Positions 7,525 through 16,466 of a stretch of 64,000 nucleotides of DNA are shown here, piece after piece. The notes under the pieces are model-generated. The model searched no databases. It had not been told where the DNA came from and worked only from the letters and a program-made list of their open reading frames with translations. The translations under genes were made by a program, and so were the position numbers. Position 1 is the first letter of the stretch, and each line of letters begins with the position of its first letter. This DNA is from SpSt-333 sp964371615 (GTDB taxonomy: Bacteria > Bacteroidota > Ignavibacteria > UBA10030 > UBA8401): the NCBI GenBank assembly GCA_964371615.1, contig CAYJMS010000005.1:124001-188000 (forward strand). The letters are read 5' to 3'.

Positions 7525-9267
7525 ATGTCACAAGAAAAAGATGTACTCATCGACGAGAAACTGTATTCCGATGAGGAAATGCAGCAGTTGATGGCGATGT
7601 ACGAAGGAACCATGGGTAAGATTACCCAGGGCGAGATCGTCAAAGGGAAAATCGTCTTCATCGGCCATAACGATGTGGCGCTCGATATCGGATTCAAATC
7701 CGAAGGAACGGTGCCGATCAATGAATTTCCCGACATTAAAGATCTGAAAATCGGCGATGAAGTCGAAGTGTTTCTCGAAAGCATCGAAGATAAAGACGGT
7801 CAACTGGTTCTTTCCCGCAAACGGGCTGATTTCATGCGCGTGTGGGAAAAGGTCACCAAATCGTTCGAAACCGGCGAAGTTATCAAGGGCAAAATTATGC
7901 GCCGCATCAAAGGCGGTTTGGTCGTCGATGTTTTGGGTATCGACGCATTTCTCCCCGGTTCGCAGATCGATGTCCGTCCGGTTCGTGATTTCGATGCATT
8001 ACTCGGCAAAGAGATGGATTTCCGCGTCGTGAAAGTGAACCATCCGTCCGAGAACATCGTGGTTAGCCATAAGATTCTCGTCGAAGAAGAACTTGCCGAT
8101 CAACGGAAAGCGATTTTGTCCGGACTCGAAAAAGGACAGATCCTCGAAGGAATCGTGAAAGCAATCTCCGATTTCGGCGTGTTCATCGACCTCGGCGGTG
8201 TGGACGGCCTGGTGCACATTACCGACCTCTCATGGGGACGAATCAGTCATCCTTCCGAAATCGTGAAACTCGATCAGACGGTCAACGTCGTCGTGCTCGA
8301 TTTCGATCAGGAAAAGAAACGTATCTCTCTCGGCATGAAGCAGCTGCAAGCCCATCCGTGGGAAAAAATCGACGAGCGTTATCCGATCGGCACCAAAGTA
8401 AGCGGAAAAGTTGTTTCGTTGACCGACTACGGTGCATTTATTGAAATCGAAAAGGGAATCGAAGGCCTCATTCATATCTCCGAAATGAGCTGGACCCAGC
8501 ATATCAAACATCCGTCGCAGACGGTGTCCATGGGCCAGGTGATCGAAGCCGTCATCCTCTCCCTGGATGTTTCCGGAAAAAAGATCTCGCTCGGTATGAA
8601 ACAACTCGAACCCGATCCGTGGAATACCATTCTCGGAAAATATCCCATCGGTTCGCAACACAAAGGCACCGTGCGCAACCTCACCAATTTCGGCGTATTC
8701 GTGGAATTGGAACAGGGTATCGACGGGCTCATTCATATTTCCGATCTCTCATGGACAAAGAAGATCCGTCACCCAGGCGAAGTGGTGAAAAAAGGTGAAT
8801 CGATCGATGTCGTTATATTGGGTATCGATGTCGACCAGCGCCGTATTTCGCTTGGCCATAAACAGCTCAACGACAATCCGTGGGATGCATTCTCCAACGC
8901 GTACAAGGTCGGCACACCGATCGAAGGCAAAGTGGTACGGATTATCGAAAAAGGCGTGATCGTGGAGCTTCCGCTCGGCGTGGATGGTTTTGTTCCGCTG
9001 TCCCAGCTGTCGCAGACACCGATCAAGAATCTCGCCGAAGCGTTTCAGGTCGGCGACGATCTTCCGATGACCGTCATTGAATTCGACGGTGAAAGCAAGA
9101 AGATCGTTCTTTCCGTTGTGGAATATCTTCGCGGAAAAGAACAATCGATTATCGATGAATATGTTGCAAAACATAAGCTCCCGCCCATTACTTTGAAGGA
9201 TGCACTGCCGATCGCATTGACTCCCGAAGAGAAGAGGGCCATCGATGAAGAAGCATCGTTGAAATAA
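7525..9267 (+). CDS. rpsA: 30S ribosomal protein S1
   Basis: A 580-aa S1 protein with six OB-fold S1 repeats at roughly residues 32-100, 115-182, 203-273, 287-360, 374-447 and 461-530. Repeats 3-5 are the most canonical, each with the pattern FGVF(I/V)(D/E)L/I, then G(L)(V/I)HI(S/T)(D/E)(L/M)SW and (R/K)ISLG. S1 binds mRNA on the small ribosomal subunit and helps initiation on messages without a strong Shine-Dalgarno site, which suits the many weak starts in this window. A purine-rich GAGAGGTAA lies just before the ATG. A strong hairpin terminator follows the gene. Confidence 0.97.
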   Translation: MSQEKDVLIDEKLYSDEEMQQLMAMYEGTMGKITQGEIVKGKIVFIGHNDVALDIGFKSEGTVPINEFPDIKDLKIGDEVEVFLESIEDKDGQLVLSRKRADFMRVWEKVTKSFETGEVIKGKIMRRIKGGLVVDVLGIDAFLPGSQIDVRPVRDFDALLGKEMDFRVVKVNHPSENIVVSHKILVEEELADQRKAILSGLEKGQILEGIVKAISDFGVFIDLGGVDGLVHITDLSWGRISHPSEIVKLDQTVNVVVLDFDQEKKRISLGMKQLQAHPWEKIDERYPIGTKVSGKVVSLTDYGAFIEIEKGIEGLIHISEMSWTQHIKHPSQTVSMGQVIEAVILSLDVSGKKISLGMKQLEPDPWNTILGKYPIGSQHKGTVRNLTNFGVFVELEQGIDGLIHISDLSWTKKIRHPGEVVKKGESIDVVILGIDVDQRRISLGHKQLNDNPWDAFSNAYKVGTPIEGKVVRIIEKGVIVELPLGVDGFVPLSQLSQTPIKNLAEAFQVGDDLPMTVIEFDGESKKIVLSVVEYLRGKEQSIIDEYVAKHKLPPITLKDALPIALTPEEKRAIDEEASLK

Positions 9268-9282
9268 CAACAGTAATACCCG

Positions 9283-9319
9283 AGTGCGGCTCATCGCAGG
9301 ATGAGCCGCACTTCCTTTT
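9283..9319 (+). terminator. Rho-independent terminator after rpsA
   Basis: A perfect 12-bp stem (9284-9295 with 9300-9311, extended by one A-T pair) encloses a 4-base GCAG loop. It is followed by a T-rich but interrupted tail, TTCCTTTT. It lies between rpsA and mtaB and should separate most of their transcription. Confidence 0.8.
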
Positions 9320-9328
9320 AAAACCCGT

Positions 9329-10681
9329 ATGAACGTATCATTTTACACATTGGGCTGCAAATTGAATTATGCCGAAACGGCCACCCTGGAACGTCAGTTC
9401 AAGGATCGCGGTTTCGATATTGTTCCATTTTCCGAACAATCCGATGTTTGTGTTATCAACACATGCTCCGTTACCGAAAGAGCAGACCGCGAAGCGCGGC
9501 AGATTGTCCGGAGGGCATTGAGACATTCGCCCGATGCGTTTGTTGCCGTCATTGGCTGTTATGCGCAATTGGACCCCGAAACGATTTCGTCCATCGAAGG
9601 AGTCGATGTCGTGCTCGGCGCCAGCGAGAAATTCCGTTTATTTGATTATGCCGGTGATTTCCGGAAATTGCCGCATCCCAAGATATTTGTCTCCCCGATT
9701 GATTCGGTCAATGATTTCGGCCCAGCTTTTTCCGGCGGAGTGGATGACCGGACACGGGCATTCCTGAAGGTGCAGGATGGCTGCGATTTCAACTGTGCGT
9801 TTTGCACCATACCGCTTGCCCGCGGAACAAGCCGCAGCCAATCGATCGATGCCTGTGTCGCACAAGCCAACCAACTCGTCGCTCTCGGATACAAGGAAAT
9901 TGTCCTGACCGGCGTCAACGTCGGCGATTTCGGGAAGAATAACGGAACGAGTTTCCTCCGGTTGCTTCATGATCTTGAAGAGGTCGAGGGACTACAGCGG
10001 ATCCGGATCAGTTCCATTGAACCGAATTTACTGAATGAAGAACTGGTTGATTTCTGGATTGCTTCCGAAAAAATCTGCAATCATTTCCATATTCCGTTGC
10101 AAAACGGTACCGATGAAATATTAAAGCAGATGCGACGGCGATATACTTCATCCTATTATAAAAAATTGATATATTCCATACGGGAGAAGGCGCCGGACGC
10201 CGGCATCGGAGTGGATGTGATCGTCGGATTTCCGGGTGAGACGGAAGCATTGTTTGAAAAGAATTATAATTTTATACACGATCTTCCGGTCAGTTATCTG
10301 CATGTCTTTACATACTCGGAACGTCCGAACACTCCTTCGGTCGGTTTCGCCGGCAGAATCGAACCGCGTATACGGTTCTCGCACAGCGAGCAGTTGAGAA
10401 ATCTCGGACTAATGAAAAAATCCAATTTTTATCAATCGCAACGCAATGCTGTCCGTCCTGTACTGATAGAAGGAACGGTGGAGAACAATCGGCTTTCGGG
10501 GTATACCGACAATTATATCCGCGTAGAAGTGCCGTATCACCCGACTCTGGAGAACAGTATTGTCGATGTGAGGATCGGTGAATTTAACGGCGAAAATTGC
10601 GATGCGGAAATAACCGGGCCGATGACGTCGGTTCAACCGCTGGCAATACACCTGCCGCTGCTGAATGTTTCGGCGCGGTAA
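9329..10681 (+). CDS. mtaB: tRNA methylthiotransferase MtaB (radical SAM)
   Basis: A 450-aa MiaB-family enzyme that adds a methylthio group to t6A37 of tRNA. The N-terminal cluster-binding domain has its three cysteines at Cys10 (TLGCKLN), Cys46 (INTCSVTE) and Cys77 (VIGCYAQ). The radical-SAM CxxxCxxC motif is Cys152, Cys156 and Cys159 in CDFNCAFC. The LGCKLN start and the SRSQS-type linker fit the MtaB subgroup better than MiaB or RimO. The C-terminal part resembles a TRAM domain but is weak. The ATG follows the rpsA terminator closely. Confidence 0.92.
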   Translation: MNVSFYTLGCKLNYAETATLERQFKDRGFDIVPFSEQSDVCVINTCSVTERADREARQIVRRALRHSPDAFVAVIGCYAQLDPETISSIEGVDVVLGASEKFRLFDYAGDFRKLPHPKIFVSPIDSVNDFGPAFSGGVDDRTRAFLKVQDGCDFNCAFCTIPLARGTSRSQSIDACVAQANQLVALGYKEIVLTGVNVGDFGKNNGTSFLRLLHDLEEVEGLQRIRISSIEPNLLNEELVDFWIASEKICNHFHIPLQNGTDEILKQMRRRYTSSYYKKLIYSIREKAPDAGIGVDVIVGFPGETEALFEKNYNFIHDLPVSYLHVFTYSERPNTPSVGFAGRIEPRIRFSHSEQLRNLGLMKKSNFYQSQRNAVRPVLIEGTVENNRLSGYTDNYIRVEVPYHPTLENSIVDVRIGEFNGENCDAEITGPMTSVQPLAIHLPLLNVSAR

Positions 10682-10743
10682 AAAAAAGGAAAATGCTCCG
10701 GACCTTGTTACTACTTCACCATAACAATATCAGAAGAGGTAGT

Positions 10744-11478
10744 ATGAGAATCAGATTCATGATGGTAGTCTTAACCATCGCTGCGCCGTTTGTAACGGCA
10801 CAGACATCGCTGCATCATCTTCGCACGGAATTGACGCTCTCCGGCGAACGGCCGACCATTACCTATCAGGATCCGGTCATCACTCCCGAAAAGAAATCAC
10901 CGGCAACAGCTGTACTCTATTCTCTCCTTCTTCCCGGATTGGGCGAATGGTATGTCGATAGATTCGATTTGGGGAAATTTTCACTGATTTCAGAAGCGGG
11001 CTTGTGGTTATCGTACTATTCGTTGCAACGGTACGGATCATGGATTCGGGACGATGCGCGCCAATACGCTGTTGTACATGCGAGTGCGCAGGTAGCCGGA
11101 AAAAATGATCAGTATTTTGTGGATCTCGGCAATTTCAACGACACGTATGAGTATAATGATAAAAAATTGATCGACAGAACGCCGGACCGGTTGTACGATG
11201 TCGATAATGGATTCTACTGGCAGTGGGATACCGATGACAATCGAAAAGCATATCGAGCGTTGAGAGTCTCCAGCGAAAAAGTGTTCAATAATTCCAAATT
11301 TATCATCGGAGCGGTTATCGTGAATCATATTATCAGTGCCGTCAATGCCGCCAGGCTTGCCCGCAACTATAATTCGGATATAGAATCCGAATTGAGTTAC
11401 TGGCGGATGGAATCGTCCTTCATTGGCGCCGGGACGCTCCCTGACGGTATACAACTGAGACTTATTCGATCATTTTGA
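10744..11478 (+). CDS. Exported DUF5683-like membrane protein
   Basis: The ATG at 10744 is chosen because AGAGGT lies eight bases upstream and because it opens directly into a signal peptide (about residues 1-20, ending near VTAQ), giving 244 aa. An upstream in-frame extension has no such features. From about residue 45 the protein shows the DUF5683 pattern SPATAVLYSLLLPGLGEWYVDR, followed by a hydrophobic helix. A second hydrophobic segment lies near residue 180 (KFIIGAVIVNHIISAVNAARLA). The family is common in Bacteroidota and relatives and its function is unknown. It is followed by a terminator that abuts truA. Confidence 0.75.
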   Translation: MRIRFMMVVLTIAAPFVTAQTSLHHLRTELTLSGERPTITYQDPVITPEKKSPATAVLYSLLLPGLGEWYVDRFDLGKFSLISEAGLWLSYYSLQRYGSWIRDDARQYAVVHASAQVAGKNDQYFVDLGNFNDTYEYNDKKLIDRTPDRLYDVDNGFYWQWDTDDNRKAYRALRVSSEKVFNNSKFIIGAVIVNHIISAVNAARLARNYNSDIESELSYWRMESSFIGAGTLPDGIQLRLIRSF

Positions 11479-11489
11479 TTCCTCACATA

Positions 11490-11517
11490 AGCCCCGGTCA
11501 GATATCGGGGCTTTTTT
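11490..11517 (+). terminator. Rho-independent terminator between the DUF5683 gene and truA
   Basis: AGCCCCG (11490-11496) pairs with CGGGGCT (11506-11512) around a 9-base loop and runs into six T residues. The truA ATG follows within a few bases, so the hairpin would also cover the region where a ribosome would bind. Confidence 0.75.
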
Positions 11518-11519
11518 CT

Positions 11520-12251
11520 ATGAGTAAAAATTTTAAAATAGTGCTTGAATACGACGGCACGAACTTCGTCGGATGGCAGCGGCAGAAAAACGGCCGAAGT
11601 GTTCAGGAAGTCATAGAACATGCCTTGCAGACGGTTACCCGGAAGCAGATTACCGTTACCGGCGCGGGACGAACCGACTCCGGAGTGCATGCACGAGGAC
11701 AGGTGGCGAATTTTCATTCCGATACTCAAATGACAACCGTCGAATTATTGCGGGCATTGAATGGTGTTACTCCTGAGGATGTGGCAATACACAGTGTTGA
11801 CGAAGCGATGGATTCATTTTCAGCACGATACAGCGCGAAAGAACGTGAGTATCGTTATTATATCTCCCGTACGCCGTCAGTGTTTAATCGGAAATTTTCT
11901 TGGCCTACTGGTTATGATCTGGATGTACCGTTAATGAATACGGTGAGCAGCTCGCTTATCGGGATTCATGATTTCCAGGCATTTTGTAAAATCGAATCAA
12001 CGGTAGAAAATTATCTTTGCTCTGTATCGATTGCACAGTGGGAAGGAGACGATAGGAAAATTGTCTTTACCATTCGGGCTAACCGGTTTTTACACGGCAT
12101 GGTGCGGGCGCTAGTGGGAACAATAGTGAATGTCGGCAGAGGATATACACCGCATAAAGACTTTGCCGTTATTATGCAATCAAAAAATAGGAGCAATGCC
12201 GGTCAAGCGGCTCCACCGCAAGGGTTGTTCCTCGAACGAGTGATTTATTGA
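11520..12251 (+). CDS. truA: tRNA pseudouridine(38-40) synthase TruA
   Basis: A 243-aa protein from the ATG at 11520, isomerising uridines 38-40 in the tRNA anticodon arm. The catalytic aspartate is Asp53 in GAGRTDSGVHARGQVANF. FKIVLEYDGTNFVGWQRQ at the N-terminus and the later FLHGMVRALVGTIVNVGRG are also diagnostic. A longer in-frame reading from 11475 would run through the terminator hairpin and is rejected. No ribosome-binding site is visible, because the start directly follows the T-run of the terminator. Confidence 0.95.
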   Translation: MSKNFKIVLEYDGTNFVGWQRQKNGRSVQEVIEHALQTVTRKQITVTGAGRTDSGVHARGQVANFHSDTQMTTVELLRALNGVTPEDVAIHSVDEAMDSFSARYSAKEREYRYYISRTPSVFNRKFSWPTGYDLDVPLMNTVSSSLIGIHDFQAFCKIESTVENYLCSVSIAQWEGDDRKIVFTIRANRFLHGMVRALVGTIVNVGRGYTPHKDFAVIMQSKNRSNAGQAAPPQGLFLERVIY

Positions 12252-12281
12252 TATAATCTCCCATTTACAGTAAATTAAAAC

Positions 12282-13289
12282 ATGATACTCGACGCCATCC
12301 ATAAGCTGATTGAAAAACAAGATCTTACGAAGCATGAATCCTATGAATGCGTGAAGGAGATAATGACCGGTACTGCATCGGAAGGGATGATCGCATCGTT
12401 TTTAACTGCATTGCGAATTAAAGGAGAAACAATTCCGGAGATCGCCGGTGCCGCAATGGCGATGAGGGAAATGTCGACTAAGATTGAAACATCCCGGCCC
12501 AATGTCATTGATACGTGCGGAACAGGCGGTGATGGATTGGGAACATTCAATATTTCAACGGCAGCGGCGATTATCGCTGCTGCTGCCGGCGCGACAGTGG
12601 CAAAACATGGGAACAGGGCAGTGTCAAGCAAGAGCGGCAGCGCAGATGTGCTGCAGACGCTCGGCGTGAATATCGATGCGCCGAAAGGAATTGTTGAAAA
12701 ATGTCTCAATGAGATTGGTATCGCATTTCTCTACGCACCGGTTCTCCATACAGCGATGAAATACGCCACACCGGTACGCAGAGAACTTGGTATTCGTACG
12801 ATCTTCAATATATTGGGACCGCTGACGAATCCAGCCGGTGCAAAACGGCAGGTTCTGGGTGTTTTTAGAACGATGCTGACGGATATGCTCGCCAATGTAT
12901 TGCAAGACATTGGCACTGAACGTGCGCTTGTAGTTCATGGTATCGGTGGTTTGGATGAATTATCGACTTTTGGCGATACCCGGATTACTGAATTAAAGAA
13001 CGGCACAATTACATCGTATAATTTTCACCCGAAGTCGGTCGGCATTACACTTACCGAAATCCGGTACCTTGCCGGTGGTAATAATCAGACAAATGCTGAT
13101 ATCATACGATCAATCCTCAACGGCAAAAAAGGGGCCCCGCGTGATGCGGCGGCATTGAATGCCGGAGCTGCCATTTATACAGCGGATATTGCACCGTCGA
13201 TCGCTGAAGGGGTTGGTATGGCGATGGAGGCACTGGATTCCGGTGCTGCACAGAAAAAATTACAAGAACTAATTGAGTATACACAATAA
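12282..13289 (+). CDS. trpD: Anthranilate phosphoribosyltransferase
   Basis: A 335-aa TrpD that joins anthranilate to PRPP, the second dedicated step of tryptophan synthesis. The PRPP-binding glycine loop lies at about residues 79-92 (CGTGGDGLGTFNIST), followed by AKHGNRAVSSKSGSADVL. FNILGPLTNPAGAKRQVLGV supplies the anthranilate-side signature. It opens a partial trp operon 30 bases after truA, and its stop overlaps the next start. The trpE and trpG genes that would supply anthranilate are not in the window. Confidence 0.96.
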   Translation: MILDAIHKLIEKQDLTKHESYECVKEIMTGTASEGMIASFLTALRIKGETIPEIAGAAMAMREMSTKIETSRPNVIDTCGTGGDGLGTFNISTAAAIIAAAAGATVAKHGNRAVSSKSGSADVLQTLGVNIDAPKGIVEKCLNEIGIAFLYAPVLHTAMKYATPVRRELGIRTIFNILGPLTNPAGAKRQVLGVFRTMLTDMLANVLQDIGTERALVVHGIGGLDELSTFGDTRITELKNGTITSYNFHPKSVGITLTEIRYLAGGNNQTNADIIRSILNGKKGAPRDAAALNAGAAIYTADIAPSIAEGVGMAMEALDSGAAQKKLQELIEYTQ

Positions 13290-14194
13290 TGGAATACCGA
13301 ACATTAGGTAGAACCGGATTGAAAGTATCCGCACTCGGTTTTGGTGCCCTGGAAATTGGGAGAAATTGGCCGTACTGGCGTCAGGAAATGGATGATTTTA
13401 CTCGGCCCGATGAATCACGATCGGTGGCACTGCTCCATGAGGCAGTTGACAAAGGGGTGAATTTCTTTGATACTGCCCCGGCATATCAACACAGTGAGGA
13501 GATTCTTGGAAAGGCCTTTAAAGGAATGCGTAAGGATGTCGTCATCGGCACGAAATGCGGAGAATGGTTCGACGGCAAAAATTCAATTTACGATTATTCA
13601 TACGCAGAGACCAAAAAATTTATCGATAACAGTTTACGACTGCTTCAGACCGATTATATCGATCTTTTACAGATTCACAGCGCCAATGCCGATGTCATTC
13701 GTTCCGGCGAAACGCTGCGGGCGATGAAAGAAGCCCAACAATCCGGGAAAACGAGATTTATCGGCTTGAGTACCGATGATATTGAGACCGCATTATTGTC
13801 AATTCACTCCGGTGAATATGATACTATCCAGGTAAGTTATAATGCCCTCAATATAAAATTTGGGCGCGAAGTGTTTCCGGAAGCACAGAAAAACAATATT
13901 GGGGTAATTGTTAAAGACGGTATGGCTCGCGGTAAACTATCAGGAAAATTCAAGGATGTACCGGATAAATCGGAATATGGGAAGATTGCCCTGATGAATG
14001 AATTGGCAAAGAAATATTCAATGGAATTGTCCGATCTTGCACTTCGATTTTGTTTGACGAATCCGGCGGTTGCATCGGTCATTATTGGTACAAAAAAAAG
14101 TGAACATTTTCTTTCTAATCTATTTGCAGCTCGGTTAGGAAAATTGCCCGATGAATTACATACAGTACTTATGGAAATGAATACTCATGTCTGA
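13289..14194 (+). CDS. Aldo/keto reductase inside the trp operon
   Basis: A 301-aa NADPH-dependent oxidoreductase of the aldo/keto reductase superfamily with a TIM-barrel fold. The catalytic tetrad can be placed: Asp in NFFDTAPAYQHSEEILG with the Tyr four residues on, Lys in VIGTKCG, and His in LLQIHS. The C-terminal cofactor region SVIIGTKKSEHF is present. The substrate cannot be predicted. It overlaps trpD by one base and the CorC-like gene by eight bases, so it is translated with the tryptophan genes even though no AKR step is known in tryptophan synthesis. Confidence 0.9.
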   Translation: MEYRTLGRTGLKVSALGFGALEIGRNWPYWRQEMDDFTRPDESRSVALLHEAVDKGVNFFDTAPAYQHSEEILGKAFKGMRKDVVIGTKCGEWFDGKNSIYDYSYAETKKFIDNSLRLLQTDYIDLLQIHSANADVIRSGETLRAMKEAQQSGKTRFIGLSTDDIETALLSIHSGEYDTIQVSYNALNIKFGREVFPEAQKNNIGVIVKDGMARGKLSGKFKDVPDKSEYGKIALMNELAKKYSMELSDLALRFCLTNPAVASVIIGTKKSEHFLSNLFAARLGKLPDELHTVLMEMNTHV

Positions 14195-15053
14195 CCCAGA
14201 TAAGAAGGAATCGTTCTTTCGGTCGTTGATCCGGAAGATCGTCGATCGTACAAAACCAAAGACCGTATCGGAAGAAGAAGTCAAGCAATTATTGGCCGAA
14301 GGGGAACGGAGCGGTACCATTGATAAGACAGAACATGAACTGATAAAATCGATCTTTGAATTCACCGATACAACAGTGAAAGAGATCATGATTCCGCGGA
14401 CGGATATCTTTGCTGTCGATCTCGCGATGCCCCGCGAAAAATTGATTCAAACGATCATCGATCAGGGGTACACACGCGTCCCGGTATACCGTGAATCGAT
14501 CGACAACATCATCGGTATAATTTACGCGAAGGATCTCATCGGTGTACTGGAACATCGTCATCTGATCATCTTGCAGGATATCATACGGCCGCCGCACATG
14601 GTCCCCGAATCAAAAAAAATCAGTGTGCTGCTGAAAGAATTACAGAAAAACCGCCAACACATGGCTATTGTTATCGATGAATTCGGCGGTACAGAGGGGA
14701 TTATCACAATCGAGGACATCATCGAAGAGATCGTCGGCGATATCCGGGACGAATACGATGACGAGGGAAGTGATATCACAACGACCAGCGACGGTTCGAT
14801 ACTTGTGAACGGCGGAATTCCAATCCATGACCTGAATGAACGTATTAATATTCATATACCGGAAGATCCGGACTATGACACACTGAGCGGATTTCTGCAT
14901 AAACAGACCGGTCGGATTCCTGAATTACAGGAAGAGGTGCGGTATCACAATATCGTTTTCACTATTGTTAAAAAGAATGAACGTCGGATTCGACTTATCA
15001 AAGTAAAAGTCCATCCGGCCGAACAACAACCGGACAATGACAAACAAACTTGA
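14187..15053 (+). CDS. CorC/HlyC-type protein with paired CBS domains
   Basis: A 288-aa soluble CorC-like protein. It has a short charged N-terminus, a tandem CBS pair (about residues 65-190, with VKEIMIPRTDIFAVD, then YTRVPVYRESIDNIIGIIYAKDL, and the second motif IDEFGGTEGIITIEDIIEEIVGDI), and a C-terminal CorC/HlyC accessory domain (about 200-280). The DUF21 membrane domain of the longer relatives is missing. CBS pairs usually bind adenosyl ligands, and CorC homologues are linked to Mg2+ and Co2+ efflux, but a direct role here is not shown. It overlaps both neighbours (8 and 17 bases) within the trp operon. Confidence 0.9.
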   Translation: MSDPDKKESFFRSLIRKIVDRTKPKTVSEEEVKQLLAEGERSGTIDKTEHELIKSIFEFTDTTVKEIMIPRTDIFAVDLAMPREKLIQTIIDQGYTRVPVYRESIDNIIGIIYAKDLIGVLEHRHLIILQDIIRPPHMVPESKKISVLLKELQKNRQHMAIVIDEFGGTEGIITIEDIIEEIVGDIRDEYDDEGSDITTTSDGSILVNGGIPIHDLNERINIHIPEDPDYDTLSGFLHKQTGRIPELQEEVRYHNIVFTIVKKNERRIRLIKVKVHPAEQQPDNDKQT

Positions 15054-15837
15054 TGAAATAGTTGCAGCGAAAAAAGAGGAAGTCGAAAATGCAAAATCGA
15101 TCCTTCCGTTCGGACAAGTTATCGAAAAGGCGGTGATGATGCCTCCCACCGATGACCTCCGGGCGGTTCTGTCGTTCCATGAACCTGCGGAACTCCTTTG
15201 TATTGCCGAATTGAAAAAAGCATCGCCGTCGAAAGGTGTCATCGCAAAAAATTATATTCCGGAAAAAATAGCACGCGAATACCGGCAGGGAGGCGCCGCG
15301 GCACTGTCGGTGTTAACCGATCAACGGTATTTTCAGGGGAAAGCGGAACACGTTGTGGCCGCAAAAAATTCGTCTCACTTACCGATCCTCCGGAAAGATT
15401 TCATCATTGATGAATATCAAATTTATGAATCCCGCATGATCGGCGCGGATGCCATATTATTGATTGCCTGTATTTTAAGCGGTCATCAGCTGCGGTCATA
15501 TCTTACGACGGCAAACGATCTGACGCTCTCCGTTTTGGTCGAATGTCATTCCAAAGAGGACATCGATAAAGCGTTGAATGCCGGTGCCGGTATCATTGGG
15601 ATTAATAACCGCGATTTGCGGACATTTACCGTTGATGTCGGTTTGTCATTGAAATTGAAGCGATTTCTTCCGAACGATTGCGTCGCGGTGAGTGAAAGCG
15701 GTATTCGAAACTACCATGCAGTCGAACAACTTGCACAGGCAGGATTCGATGCCATTCTGGTGGGAGAACATTTAATGAGTCAACAAAACCGGGCACAAGC
15801 AATTCGTGATCTGCTGGGAAAAAAAGAGAAAACGTGA
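15037..15837 (+). CDS. trpC: Indole-3-glycerol phosphate synthase
   Basis: A 266-aa TIM-barrel enzyme that closes CdRP to indole-3-glycerol phosphate. ELKKASPSKGVI contains the catalytic Lys region. LRKDFIIDEYQIYESRMIGADAILLI, VLVECHSKED, IIGINNRDLRTFTVD and VAVSESGI follow in the expected order. The start lies inside the upstream CorC gene, and the stop overlaps the GTG of trpF, so the genes are probably translated together. The length is normal. Confidence 0.96.
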   Translation: MTNKLDEIVAAKKEEVENAKSILPFGQVIEKAVMMPPTDDLRAVLSFHEPAELLCIAELKKASPSKGVIAKNYIPEKIAREYRQGGAAALSVLTDQRYFQGKAEHVVAAKNSSHLPILRKDFIIDEYQIYESRMIGADAILLIACILSGHQLRSYLTTANDLTLSVLVECHSKEDIDKALNAGAGIIGINNRDLRTFTVDVGLSLKLKRFLPNDCVAVSESGIRNYHAVEQLAQAGFDAILVGEHLMSQQNRAQAIRDLLGKKEKT

Positions 15838-16466
15838 AGACCCCGTATTTTATAAAAATCTGCGGGATCACGAATATCGAAGACGCCACGACAGCAGTCG
15901 AATCCGGGGCTACCGCCATCGGGCTCAATTTTTTCAGCGGCAGCAAACGGTACGTGAATGTTCAGACTGCTCAGGAAATTGCTGAACATGTCCGCCGTAA
16001 TATTGCGATCGTCGGTGTTTTTGTCAACGAACCGATCGAATCGGTAAAAAAAATTGCTTCAGCAGTCAAATTGACATATTGTCAATTCCATGGCGATGAA
16101 TCTCCCGAATATGTAAACATGTTTCCCAACGCTATAAAATCATTTCGTATAAGTAAATCGTTGCAGAATGTCCAATTTGATGATTACCAGTGTTCGGCAT
16201 TTTTACTTGATTCATATTCTGCTATTGAATATGGCGGAACCGGAGTATCATTTAATTGGATGATGGCCCGCGAGGCAAACGAATTCGGGAAAATTATCGT
16301 TGCCGGAGGTTTGAATGCTGAGAACGTCCGTTCGGCTATAGAAATTGCTCAACCATGGGGTGTCGATGTCAGCAGCGGGGTCGAGCGCGAAACGGGGAAA
16401 AAAGAGAGAGAGAAGGTCTTTCGATTCGTGCATAATGCACAGGAAGCTTTTAAAGAGAACCAATGA
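15834..16466 (+). CDS. trpF: Phosphoribosylanthranilate isomerase
   Basis: A 210-aa TrpF that carries out the Amadori rearrangement of PRA to CdRP. KICGITNIEDA near the N-terminus supplies the catalytic Cys. FVNEPIESV, CQFHGDESPEY, LLDSYSAIEYGGTG with the catalytic Asp, and AGGLNAENV then GVDVSSGVE follow. It starts at a GTG overlapping the trpC stop (GTGA) and ends overlapping the trpB ATG. The FFSGSKRYV segment replaces the more usual FYPKSPRYV, a mild deviation from the commonest family sequence. Confidence 0.95.
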   Translation: MKTPYFIKICGITNIEDATTAVESGATAIGLNFFSGSKRYVNVQTAQEIAEHVRRNIAIVGVFVNEPIESVKKIASAVKLTYCQFHGDESPEYVNMFPNAIKSFRISKSLQNVQFDDYQCSAFLLDSYSAIEYGGTGVSFNWMMAREANEFGKIIVAGGLNAENVRSAIEIAQPWGVDVSSGVERETGKKEREKVFRFVHNAQEAFKENQ

